In this document: in pieces, positions 1-10,623 of the stretch
Layout of the letters: each line of letters starts with the position of its first letter
Position numbering within the stretch: the first letter of the stretch is position 1
Assembly (NCBI GenBank): GCA_009733575.1
Contig: ML769554.1
Location: 93,609-149,881, forward strand
Origin: Gymnopus androsaceus JB14
Taxonomy: Eukaryota; Basidiomycota; Agaricomycetes; Agaricales; Omphalotaceae
DNA: 56,273 nt
Direction of reading: 5' to 3'
Notes under the pieces: generated by a model
Told to the model about the DNA's origin: nothing
What the model saw: only the letters and a program-made list of their open reading frames with translations
Databases searched by the model: none
Position numbers and translations under genes: made by a program

Positions 1-321
1 CACCGCCGCCACCAATCCCTCCCAGCCCCTCTGCATCTGCATCATCTCTGTGAAGATCATTATATGATTCCATTGTCAATGGATTATGTTCGCCATTGAA
101 TATAGTCCCATTGTCTAGGTGAGTGTCCACAGTGTCTGTCAATCCAACTGGATAACCCAGAGCTGGATTGTAAGTGGTGGCACAGAGGAATTCTTTGAAT
201 TTTGCTTGCCAAATCTCCACTCCAGTAACCTGTACATCAAAGATAGCCGATCTTGGGGTTGATTTCGTCTCTTTCTTCCCCTTCTTAGGCTTGGTAGGTG
301 CCCAAACCTGGCATGGAGTGG

Positions 322-1381
322 GCAAAGTCTGATGTTGTTTCTTTTAATCATTACCTTTCTAGCAGCCTCCTATAGTGGCAGGGGTAAGCAGACTGCGAAT
401 GGATCCAATGGTTACATCCTTCAATGAGATCTTCAACTCCAGATCATTGACAATATTATTGCTTTCTTCAATCGCAATTTCCTTTCCACAGTCTTGAACA
501 ATGTGCTGGTGTAGAAGTCTCTTCATTTTTGGTGAGTGATTGCACCACATATTGTAAATGACTGCGGGAGCGAAACGTTCAAGTTCTGTTTTTGCAGTGG
601 GCTTGTATCCCATGAACATCCCTGCACATTTTGTTACAGCTGCAATGCTGCTGGTGAAAATGAAGTGGAGGTACTGGGCAATTGAGATGTTGAAGAAGAT
701 GAGAAGGTGAACAAGAGGTGAAATTTGTCTTCCGTTTCGAGTTTTTTGGTGTCAAGGCCAATCTTTTCCTTCCAGTACTCATCACCATATTTCAAGACTG
801 GTTTCGGAGGGTTCATTGTTAAATATGGCTACTTGATGGCTACAAAGAGACCATAACAGGGAAATTTCTAACCCTTATACAGTTGTATATGGTTATTTGT
901 AAATTTTTACATGTTGGAACCAACTTCAAGACAGGGACCATGTGGAACCCTCGGTGGACATATTGCTTTTATTGTAAGACCCAGTACCAGGTCATTTAAA
1001 CCCTTATCCTATACTTAAAATCAAGACAGGGTGCTAAAAATTGAAAGTCTGCCAAATTTACAAAAATCTTGGTCAGCTCTTCCAGCGCCAAGGCTAGCGG
1101 AGCACGCACCATATTTCTACTGGTGCCACAGGCATAAGCTCCGCGCAGTGGTCATTGCAGTCAGTGTTGCAATCTGAACTTCAGATTTATACTGTAGTTT
1201 TATAGAAATACTATGGGTGCTGTCCTGAGCAAACTTCACAGCCAATTGCAGATTTACCTGTAGTTTTATGAAAATACTTTGGGTGGTGTAGAGTTTTCAC
1301 AACCAAAACCTGTGACAAATTTTTTAAATTATTGACACCATGTTTTGCAAAGTCTGATGTTGTTTCTTTTAATCATTACCT
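322..1381. repeat. 35-bp direct repeat flanking a ~990 bp insertion
   Basis: Positions 322-356 and 1347-1381 are identical over 35 bp (beginning GCAAAGTCTGATG and ending ATCATTACCT). The exon of the DUF6589-type gene just right of 1381 would join the one left of 322 across this repeat, which lies at the exon-intron border. The 990 bp between the copies (357-1346) is therefore foreign or rearranged. Its left edge carries a short minus-strand coding scrap (ORFs 619-359 and 816-634) with no family I recognise. Confidence 0.6.
361..392 (-). repeat. 32-bp sequence shared with 2867-2898
   Basis: The 32 bp beginning TAGCAGCCTCCTATAGTGGC occurs here and again at about 2867-2898, same orientation. 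Here it is the left end of the 357-1346 insertion. There it lies at the boundary between the DUF6589-type gene and the ankyrin gene. It may be the end of a mobile element shared by both places. No terminal inverted partner was found. Confidence 0.5.
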
Positions 1382-2912
1382 CTACCAACACTCGTAGATC
1401 CTCCTGGAACTCAGACTGAATTATTTCAGCCAGCTGCATTACTTCCTCTAGCACGGGCTGCCATTCCAGAAGTTGGGACCACTTTTTCCAGCCCTTTTTA
1501 ACCCTGGGCAAAAATGACAGTGAGTACAGATATCATATGAAGTACCTCAACTCACATTACAATGTGTAGCAAATGCGCAATAAGAGAGTGCCTGATTAAT
1601 GATTTTGCTGCTGCATAATTTGGCTTTGCGGTGTCCCAGGTTTGAGAGAGAAGACCTTTGTGTGCAGCAAGTGATGTTGGGTCTGTCACTGTGTTTCCGA
1701 AATGGGTATGCATAATCATGTGCATAGCGTTTAGTACAAAGCGGAATAACTGACTCATTTCCTCACCATACTCTAGCCGCTCCATCAGGTTGATGTTGTC
1801 ATGTTGCCGCCGGTCAGTCACAATGAGCAGCACAAACATTGTTGATAGTGAGCCAATCTCCCAAAATGAACTGCACTTATGCTGACCAGGCTACAAAGGT
1901 CTGCTGCAACCGCTTTGGGATTGCAGCAAGCATCTTAATGATGCCTTTCTTGGATCCCTCGTTGATATCAAAGACACCTAGCGGTTGTGTTATTGTTTTC
2001 TTGGGAGGTAACAGTCAATCCTGAGGCATCTCCAGCTGGAAATTATCCAGCATCTCCTTCCAACTGGTCCATTTTCCGCTACCTGGAGTGTACCAAACAA
2101 GTAGCTCGGCGATGAGGTTTCTGACGCTTTTTTGCATGTGTTCATTATCCTGATTCCTCGGTAGTAGGAAGTATATTGTTGAACATAGCTTTTTGTCTTT
2201 CACCTCGTAGCTTTAATTTGGCCTCTAGGTCCTTTGCAGCTTCCAGATTGATACCCTCTTCGTCTATGCCTATGAGGATGGTATTGGTTGCATGTATCAT
2301 GAAGTTCTGGTTGGTAAGTCTTTGGAAAAACTTGGCATGATCAAATATGATTCCTAGGAGCTGTCCACTAGAAGCGAGGTTGATTGCAGGAGCAATAGCA
2401 TCTTCAGAAATGCACTCCTTCAGCCTCTCCACTGTTTGACGTGAGATTTAAAGGCCAATATTGCTTAGCATCATCAAGATCCTTGCACTTGTGCCATTGA
2501 TATCAAAAAAAAAAGCCCAAGAACGAGAGGCAGAGCATTTGTACACTGGTTCTTTGTGAAGGCAAGCATACTGATGACTGCAATTACAACTTAGGGGCTC
2601 ATTAGAACAATAGATTTGCATACTGTGGCAGCAATATACAGTAATTGGAGACCACTTTGAGACCTTGTTGGATAGTTCTGCAGGAAAATTCAAGTTACTG
2701 CCATCTTTGTTATCTGAATCGGAGGTTGTAAAAGCACTGTCGGCCATGTCTGTGTCTTCATCTGTCTGCTGCTGCTGCCTCTCAAGCCATTCCTTCCTCT
2801 TCTGGTAGCGATTTGGTGAAGCTGAAAATGTGTTCAGGAAGCCCCATGTGAATGAGGTACGCTGCTTTTAGCAGCCTCCTATAGTGGCAGGGGTAAGCAG
2901 AAGAGCCACCTT

Positions 2913-3522
2913 CAAGGGGTGTGCAAAAATTCTAAATTATATATCACCTTGTATTTTGGTCTTAAGCTCAATGGACCCCTCCCTCCCCTCCTGTACTTGC
3001 CTTATAGGGAAGAAGATTCCCACGGTTACATAAGCAAATCCCCCGGGGACATTGCCCCAATTGATCCCACAGATGTGATCTGCTTTGCTATACTCCTGGT
3101 CTATCCTCTCTTCCCCTGCTGTCAAATTTCTATAAGATTGAATTAAATATCACAAAAAGCAATTACCTTTTTTTGAGTAATCTCTGTTGCTTAACAATGC
3201 CTCGAATCATTACAAAACCAGTCATATTTTGAGATTTTGCACAAACATATTCATTTTTGATGATGTTACTGAAGTGGAAAATGTTTATTTGTTTGTATGA
3301 TCCAAGTATTCTAGACAATAACTCATAGGAGGGTCAGAGAACCATGTGCAAGCTATCCTGTGCCTGCCAAATGTGCCAAAAATGCATAAAACATGTAAAA
3401 GTATTGATTCCAGACCATATTGCTGCAATAAATTAAGTTCAGAAATTTTAGCCTTAGGGCCTCTTGACCCCACCCTCCCCTCCCAACCCTATATGGGCGC
3501 TTAAATTCCTGCACACCCCTTG
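2913..3522. mobile_element. hAT-type MITE (610 bp) with 8-bp target duplication
   Basis: The ends are inverted repeats: left CAAGGGGTGTGCAAAAATT, right (reverse complement) CAAGGGGTGTGCAGGAATT, two mismatches in 19. The flanks carry a perfect 8-bp direct repeat, GCCACCTT, at 2905-2912 and 3523-3530. An 8-bp target duplication and a CARRG-like terminus are the marks of the hAT superfamily. There is no transposase-sized reading frame, so the element is non-autonomous. It sits in the 3' part of the NACHT-ankyrin gene; across the empty site, one GCCACCTT joins ankyrin-coding sequence to the 32-bp shared repeat at 2867-2898. Confidence 0.85.
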
Positions 3523-3530
3523 GCCACCTT

Positions 3531-6500
3531 TCATATTGGGATCAGCTCCTTTTTCAAATAAAAGCTTCAGCATGGGCTCACTTCCTTGAGTTGCAGCTGC
3601 TTGAAGGGCATTGCCATAATAGCCACCCTTTGCATTAGCATCAGCTCCTTTCTCAAGCAAAAGCTTCACTATTGGCTTGCTTCCATAAGCTGCAGCAGTT
3701 TGAAGGGCTGTGCCATAAGAACCACCCCATGTATTGGCATCAGCTCCTTTCTCAAGCAAAAGCTTCACTATGGCCCCACTTCCCTTAGCCACAGCAGCTA
3801 AAAGGGCATTTCCATAAGAGCCCCCGCATGCATTGGCATCAGGGCCTTCCTCAAGTAAAAGCTTTACTATAAGCTCTCTTCCACATCAGCAAAACCTGGG
3901 TGTTCTGTACAGAGCTGTACAGCTCTGTACAGAACCCACAGCACTTATAGGACCCATAGCAAGGTACCCCTCTGTACAGAACTGTGGGATGCTATGGGTT
4001 GCTGTGGATCACTGTGGACTTCGCGGGAACGCCGCCATCAGGGTTCTATTCAATATCAATTCAATACCAAATATATTATTATTTTGAATTGATTCCCTGG
4101 CTTGCGAGAGCGAAATACTAGCGAAATATTTATAAATCATTTTATTGGCGATTCCAAACTACTTATACTACAACATACATACTTGACTCATCTACCAGGT
4201 CTACAAATGGTGTAAAATTCAACTGCAACCTCCTACCAGTCATCGAATCCTTCCTCAATGACACTAAAAGATGTCATCAGATATACAATTAGAGCCTCCG
4301 AGTCAAAAACTGCAGAGAGCAGAACTTACAGTCTGAGTTAAGTTGAGCTTAGTGGGGGAAGGAAAAGACGTCGAACTTGTCAAAACCGTTGATTAAATAG
4401 CATCCAAGGTTCATGTTGCCATATCCATCAGCTGGGAATGACAGGTGTCAGAATGCGCGAGCAACGGTGAACCTACAGCATCTTACAGGACCTCATAGGA
4501 CCTCATAGCATTCCACAGCACTGTACAGTGTTGTGGCTGCTATGGACTGCTATAAGCTGCTATAGGTGCTGTAGCGTTCACCCAGGTTCTGCTGATGCAT
4601 GAGCTGCAGCAACTTGAAGGGCATTGTGGTAGTAGTCATCTTGTGCATTGGGCTCAGCTCCTTTCTTAAGCAAAAGTTTCACTATGGTCTCACTTCCTTG
4701 TGTTGCAGCAGCTTGAAGGGCATTACCACCAGAGCTACCCTTCACATTGGGATAAGATTCTTCCTCAAGCAAAAGCTTCACTATAGACTTGTTTTCCTTA
4801 GCCACAGCAGCTAAAAGGGCATTACCATAAGAGCCACCCTGCGCATTGGCCTTGGCTCCTTTCTCAAGTAACAGCTTCACTATGGGCTTGCTTCCTTTAG
4901 CCACAGCAGCTAGAAGGGCATTGCCATAATCACCACCCTGTACATTGGGATCAGCTCCTTTCTCAAGCAAAAGCTTTACTATATGCTCTTTTCCATGAGC
5001 TGCAGCAGCTTGAAGGGCATTGCCACATTTGCCACCCTGGGCATTTATATCAGCACCATGGCTGAGTAAATCTTGAACAATCCCTGTATGTCCATTTCTT
5101 GATGCTGCATAGAGAGCTGCATCTAAATTGCTATTATGACAAGAATCAATCAATTTACTGTTACATTTTACAGCCAATCTTTTCATGTGCCAACAGTTCA
5201 TTAATTTTGAATAATCTAACAGTTTGAGCTGAATTCTGTTGATTAATCATGAACTCCTTCACGGATGCATGTGCCAGCTGAACATTGGAGTTCATATCAA
5301 CTGAAACTAGAGTAGAATCAATGATTAGATTGATTTGAACCTCCATTTCATTGGAACTATCCACACAGTTCCTTTCAAAATCTATGGCCAGAATATCTCC
5401 AACTTCTCTGACAGTCAGGGGTTTGAATGCATATGTAAGCCACAAGAGAACATGATGAGCATCTTCCCTATTTCTGCTTTCCCAAGTCCATTTTATTGCC
5501 TTAATATAAGTTTGTTCTAAGTCCTCAGGTAAATCTTTTAATGCTTTGCGGGCTATCTTGGCAGATGCACAACTTGCAAGTGCTTTCAGCTGACAGTCAA
5601 CCCAACGGAATCTACATTTTTGTCAGTCTCAGGATTCACATCATAGAAATGTACTTACTGCCCCTCTGCCTTTTCCTTTAAAGTGTTCATAACCTCAGTT
5701 CTCAGATCCCCCTTGAACTTGCATTTTTTTATTTCTTTTTCCAGATAGGTGGTGATGTCTTGATCAACTTTGGCATTTTGACCATTCAATGAAATTTTAA
5801 AGCATTCCCTCCAAGTATTTCCGCCGGGATTGTTGCGGCTTGTGAAAAGAAGGGAAAGCTTGGTTGGCAGACTTTGCACCCATTCAAGAACCTCTACTGT
5901 TTCACGACATTCATCCATGGCATCCAACACAATATAACCCCTGCCAATAGTCTCGAAAATTTCCATCACTGTTGTGGTTAAGTCCTTTGTGGTAGGCGGG
6001 TACCCAGTGAGGCCTTGCCTAGTACAGTTATCAAACAAATCCTTTAGTGCTGAATGAATTCCCTCCCTATTGGCGCCAGCTTGAAGCAAAATAGATTGCA
6101 AGCAGCCACGCAAATCAGTCTTTTGACCTGTATTATCACGAGAATCAAAGTAATGATACCACAGATTTTCTGGGGCTGCTTGCTGAAGATTTCTGATGAT
6201 TGTAGTGCTACAATAAAACAGCTTTTAATTAGTTCTGATTTCAAGCATCATTGGACTCACGATAAAATGGTCTTTCCTGAGCCAGCTTTAATAGGTTTTA
6301 GCAATAGTTGATTGTAACATTTACATCCATCCATACCTTTACCTTGAATCCACAATGCACCTGAGCTTTGCTTCCACTTTACATATTCAGGATGGTTTAG
6401 GATCCATTCTCCGGTACCCTCAGCTCTTTTGTCATCTGCAACTCGAGTTTGTGGCACAATCAGGTGCATTAAGCCATTTTTGAATCTTTTCTTTTTCATC

Positions 6501-6611
6501 AGTTGCTGTAAAAGAGCCATTAATATGTATTGACATGAATTGGATATATAACTCACAAACAATGATGAATGTTCCACCCTGTATGGAAAAATGGGAAGCA
6601 TTTGTAAACAT
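3531..6611 (-). pseudogene. NACHT-ankyrin NLR-like (STAND) protein gene, interrupted
   Basis: The likely start is the ATG at 6611-6609, opening with MFTNASHFSIQGGTF, an N-terminus typical of mushroom STAND NTPases. Next come a WLNAPD block, TGEWILNHPEY, and the Walker A loop GKAGSGKTILS, with its AGSGKT near 6280 and a 50-nt intron splitting GK from AG. A Walker B-like block YIVLDAMDEC lies near 5930, and FTSRNNP near 5820. FRWVDCQLKALASC and LTYAFKPLTVREV follow (5620-5400). From 5120 leftward there are about ten ankyrin repeats with the consensus GADANAxGGxYGNALQAAA. Such proteins are regulated NTPase switches in fungal non-self recognition. The copy looks dead: a one-base frame change near 6440 between WLNAPD and TGEW, a 714-bp element at 3884-4597 and a 610-bp MITE at 2913-3522. 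The true 3' end is uncertain. Confidence 0.8.
3884..4597. mobile_element. 714-bp TIR element inside the ankyrin repeats
   Basis: The ends are inverted: left CATCAGCAAAACCTGGGTG (3884-3902), right reverse complement CATCAGCAGAACCTGGGTG (4579-4597), one mismatch in 19. A CA dinucleotide is duplicated at 3882-3883 and 4598-4599. Removing the element and one CA restores ordinary in-frame ankyrin sequence, and the sister repeat at 4990-5010 has the same uninterrupted bases, so the boundaries are well placed. Subterminal DNA is rich in short motifs such as CTGTACAG and GCTATAG, usually transposase-binding repeats. There is no transposase. The superfamily is unclear: a 2-bp CA duplication fits neither Tc1/mariner (TA) nor hAT (8 bp). 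Confidence 0.8.
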
Positions 6612-7578
6612 GCTATCACATAGTATCATCAGATTGCTGATATTGCAAGTAAGGCCTTGGAAAAGATATTTTTTGTTACCTTCCGCTTTGATTGACCACC
6701 GGCATTTCCGAGTCTCTGCGGAGCAACATGAATGTATAGCTTGGAATGTATCGAATTGACACAATTGGGCTGTAAAGTTATTATGATGATGGAAGCGAGG
6801 TGGAAGCAGCACTCAAAGCTCGCCCTTATATCACTCAGTTCGGGATCCCACGATCACCTTTTAGGCCGATGACCTTTGTGAATTGGAATTGGAACTCGGA
6901 TTTGGAACCAATCGATTTGCAGTATTTTGCTCTAACAGCGCGCGCTCCGACGATGCCGCTGGCACTGCCAAATTCGGAAAGCAATTCTCACCACATATTC
7001 CAAATCCTTTCCCCCAATTCCATCAGTAAATCGGGGAGAAGTCGGCAATCGATTGTCATACCCTAAAATCCATTATAATATGCCGTCTTCAAGGTAATAT
7101 TGACAAAATATGTTATTAACATGGTGATGGATTACATTGAAAGATCTTTGGGAGGCAGATCATGTCTCCAGGTCTCATATTGTCATCGATCATAATTTTT
7201 GCTTGACTCTGCCATGTTGTATAATGTTGTGAGCATAAGATAATTAGAGACGATAGAGATATGAGATGGCAAGCTATGGCAATTCAATGTAAGGCAATAC
7301 CTTCATTGCGAAACATTCCATTTGCAGGCATTTCTATAATTGAGCGATGGTCATTTTTTCAGCTCAATGCGGCAAACGCGAGAAAAGATGACAGAAAATA
7401 AACTGCATTGCAAATCTATTATAATTAATACATGCATAACCGTAGATACACGTAGACTATAGTAACGGGAGAAAATATTGAGGAAAAAATGAAGAGAGGA
7501 CTCGGAGGACGGAAGGAGAGAGATGGCAGGGGGATTTTTGATGTGGGCTTCTTGAGGAGAAGGCAAGTTGAATACTGA

Positions 7579-7720
7579 GACATTGAGGACCATAGATTAC
7601 AACGGTGCGTGAGCAGTGGTTGAAAAGAGGAAAGCTTGAAGGACTTGAAGGACATTGAGGACCATAGATTACAATGGTGCGTGAGCAGTGGTTGAAAAGA
7701 GGAAAACTTGAAGAAAATCG
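7579..7720. repeat. Tandem duplication, 72-bp period
   Basis: A block starting GACATTGAGGACCATAGATT at 7579 is repeated at 7651 with only a few differences. Each copy ends in TTGAAAAGAGGAAA followed by CTTGAAG. It is two copies, not an array, and no gene covers it that I can support. Confidence 0.8.
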
Positions 7721-8993
7721 ACTTGGAGGTGAGCAAATAGATGGTGGGGGAAAAGAATGAAAAGTTAAATGACTGAAACGCCATGCAGGGCGACTTAAAT
7801 ATGCCCGCAGCATCAGATGACCGTTCAGCAACCGTTCAGCGCTCAGTGTCACCGTCAAAGTTCAATGTACTTATTTCGGGAAGGTGAGCCTGTCTGCAGA
7901 AATTGCATGAACCCGGGTCCTGAGCTAGTCTACGACGTTGACTCGGACGACCTTGGTGAAACGTTCTGTCAACGAGGCTCTGGATCCAAGTTCACAGTCC
8001 TATTGGCTTGGTCAAATAGAGGACTCGCAGAACACCCGTAAGGAATATGTATGCTCAAACCTCATCATATGAATCGTGCACGGACATATGCAGATTACCA
8101 TAATAGTTTGTGTGACTCTCAGGTTAAAATTATTAATGCGTCACTGGTCCTATTCTACGAGGAGTGGCCGTCGAGAGCAATGCGTATAATAATTGTCTGA
8201 AAGCTATCAGAAAGCTGGCAGGGCATGATAATCCATGACAACATTGATATAATATAATGAGGAGATGGTCATACAATGTCATTTACACAAAATATAGTTT
8301 ACCCAGTTGCCATTCATTGCCATCTCTCATAAATGTGGAACGAAATTGGCAATGCAATGGAATTTGAGGCTAATAGCAACATTCAGTGTAATGCGATCTC
8401 TTTATTTTCTGCGTCTGATAATACATTATATTGTATGCAAATAGGACAACATAAATATCCTGGGCGCCATACGTTGGCATACTTTCCACGATTTACTGAT
8501 GTCTCGTTCTCAATCGTATCCATCGTGAAATCCATCGTATCCTCTCACAGATTGATCGACGTGGCAACCTGCCCGTGTCGTCTCTTTCCGACTCTATGTT
8601 ATAGAATTTTACGACGCTCAAGCTTGAGCCTTGATATAATTGAAAATATCAATTTAGGAGTTGGCGCAACTAGGAAAAAACTACTAACTCAGGTGGTGTC
8701 AACCAATAATTCATTATTCCTCCTACTTTTGTGGGTTGGCTCGTTAGTCATAGGTTCGCTGTATGTATGGATATCACAGCTGTAGACAGGCAAATCTTGT
8801 AAGCTGACGCGAAGCTCTTACGACTCTGAAGGTCGAGCAGAGCGTTAGCCATAAGAAAGGGCGCCCAACAGTGCTGGATTGACAGCACTGGCTCGGAATT
8901 GAGAACTACTTCAAGAACAACCGGAACAAGTTTTAATTCTTTAGTGGGTGCAAAGAAATCGTAAGGCAATTCAAGATATATGATCTAACAAGG

Positions 8994-9215
8994 CTTCGTT
9001 GATCATAGAGTGCTCTCGAGCCTGCTTACGATCCATATTGTCTTAAGTTCTGGACATAGAGCTTACCGTTTTGACCTAGATGTTTAAAGACTCTCGAAGC
9101 CTCCTTCGTTGGTCATAGAGTGCTCTCGAGCCTGCTTACGATCCATATTGTCTTAAGTTCTGGACATAGAGCTTACCTTTTTGACCTAGATGTTTAAAGA
9201 CTCTCGAAGCCTCCT
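8994..9215. repeat. Tandem duplication, 110-bp period
   Basis: Two nearly identical copies (about 8994-9103 and 9104-9213), each containing CGAGCCTGCTTACGATCC and GACCTAGATGTTTAAAGACT. The same unit occurs once more, in inverted orientation and diverged, at about 31324-31397, so this is a dispersed repeat locally duplicated. On the minus strand the copies could encode a block like FKHLGQKGKLYVQNLRQYGS, also readable at 31324, which may be a relic of an unknown gene family. Confidence 0.75.
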
Positions 9216-9586
9216 CCCCTGATACTGTAGATAGTGACATGATGGAGACCATCTCTTCTTTTCTAGATGCGGTCCGAGTCGGACTCGCTACTCCCTTCTC
9301 CAAGAGACTTTCAACTGTCACCTTATCTTCCTGATGTGTTAGAATGAAAAGTCATCTAAATCAAAAGAACCGGCGTGCCAAGTTTCGCATCAAGCAGAGA
9401 TATTGTGAGCGCTTGATCTATAAGATGCAGGATATCAAATACTTGTTTCAACATTGGCATGCATAAATACGCATAGATACCCCAAGAGAATTTGCAAGGC
9501 AATCTCCTTGAAAAAAATGTTCAACAGACAAGTATGATGATTGCAATCGATTTTTGATACGCTTAATACGAGCTTTGAACGATCTT

Positions 9587-9712
9587 CATCAGCAAAACCT
9601 GGGTAAAGGTCATAGCAGCTATAGCAATCTATAGCAAGCCATAGCAGCCATAGTGCTATGAAATGCTATGAGCTGCTATGAGTTGCTATGAGTTGCTATG
9701 AGCTGCTATGAG
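9587..9712. mobile_element. Solo left end of the same TIR element family as 3884-4597
   Basis: CATCAGCAAAACCTGGGT at 9587 matches the left terminus of the 714-bp element exactly for 18 bases. It is followed by subterminal repeats: CATAGCAG and CTATAGCA in the first 60 bp, then five spaced copies of GCTATGAG at about 9664-9712. No matching inverted end was found before 10.6 kb. It is a truncated or very diverged copy. Confidence 0.6.
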
Positions 9713-10623
9713 ATCACCGAGTACTCAAGCCAGCTGTCAACATTTTGACAGCTGTCACTCTCTTCCATCAATTATATAGCATTGACGAGAGTTGTCGTAA
9801 CTTCCCCAAGCTCCCTTCCTTCCCTCCTAAATTTCTTTTTTTTTCTAAGTTGTTTCTGAGTTGCTTTGGCTCGGCGTTGGGGTCGATCATTTTTTTGATT
9901 ACAGCTGTGCCAGATACTATGGTATGCAGGGATATGCTTCCGATGCAGTTGGGGCACACTGAAAGAAGCTATTAAAATTCTGAGTAGACAGATCGTTTTG
10001 GCCTACTTTAAAACCCCCAAATTGAGCTTCCTAGATTTTTTTACGATTTTCCTCATTGCGTCGGGCGCTGCCCGAGCAAAAACAAGGATATGCTGTTTTT
10101 TGATGGCTGTAAGTAACAGTAGCAGACCAAGCCCAGGGAGGTGGAATAGCTGCGATAGACCCTCCCGCCCATCGCAGCTAACTGTGTCTTTACAGAACCT
10201 CCACCCAGAAGGTCTCTGACCTTTCCCCCACCACGCGAAAGAGAGTGAGTTTCCCGGAAGAAACAAACTCTTACAATTAGGCACCAAAGTCCTGCATCAC
10301 AACAAGTTCAAAGAGGCTCGACAGTCTCTGGCGCGAAGTTCGACCTTATCTGCAAGTCTGATCAGAAATTGATTAGCGCCAGTTCAATTAGACACTGCTT
10401 CTTTCTCCTGCTAGTGCCTCAGCCAAGGCCTCAGCTACTATGTAACACACTAGCTTTGCACCAGCTACCTACGACCTCGACCTCTTATGAAGAAACTTGA
10501 AGTGTTCTTTTCGTCGCTCAAAGCTCAAGCAGTGCACCAATCAGCGGATTTAGATTTATGTCAAGGCCTCCGCGAGGAACATGATTCATACGAAACCATT
10601 TTGAAGTTAAACCTTTACGACCT

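Larger units (their letters stand above)
1..2860 (-). pseudogene. DUF6589-type protein gene, degraded, runs off the left edge
   Basis: Minus-strand fragments at 2747-2448, 2432-2145, 2203-2015, 1839-1552, 1511-1390 and 351-139 read in order as one protein of the large DUF6589-like family of mushrooms. Recognisable blocks are a glutamine-rich N-terminal stretch near 2770, SEDAIAPAINLASSGQL, IDEEGINLEAAKDLEAKLKLR, MERLEYGEEMSQLFRF, and DPTSLAAHKGLL followed by NYAAAKSLIRHSLIAHLLH. The family has no proven biochemical role; copies are often near or inside mobile elements. Stops and frame changes separate the blocks (for example an in-frame stop just after 2448), and a roughly 1 kb segment flanked by a 35-bp direct repeat sits inside what should be an intron (357-1346). 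I infer a dead copy. The C-terminus lies beyond the window. Family recognition is from memory of its conserved blocks, not a search. Confidence 0.6.
6612..10623. other. 4 kb without a supported gene
   Basis: AT-rich and repeat-rich. Open frames here (for example 8333-8785 plus, 150 codons, hydrophobic C-terminal end; 7858-7457 minus; 10287-10003 minus) have no domain I recognise, no clear splice pattern and no conserved neighbours. The supported contents are the tandem repeats at 7579-7720 and 8994-9215 and the transposon end at 9587, listed separately. Confidence 0.5.

Noticed and set aside
357..1346. Calling the insertion a Helitron
   Set aside because: CTAR ends alone are weak: there is no TC start, no clear hairpin and no A-T insertion site.
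8333..8785. 150-codon plus-strand ORF with a hydrophobic end
   Set aside because: No start context, introns, family or neighbour support; it lies in a repeat-rich stretch.
9610..9712. Regular short repeats resembling a CRISPR-like array
   Set aside because: The spacing is irregular, the units are 8-9 bp and the genome is eukaryotic; they are subterminal transposon repeats.
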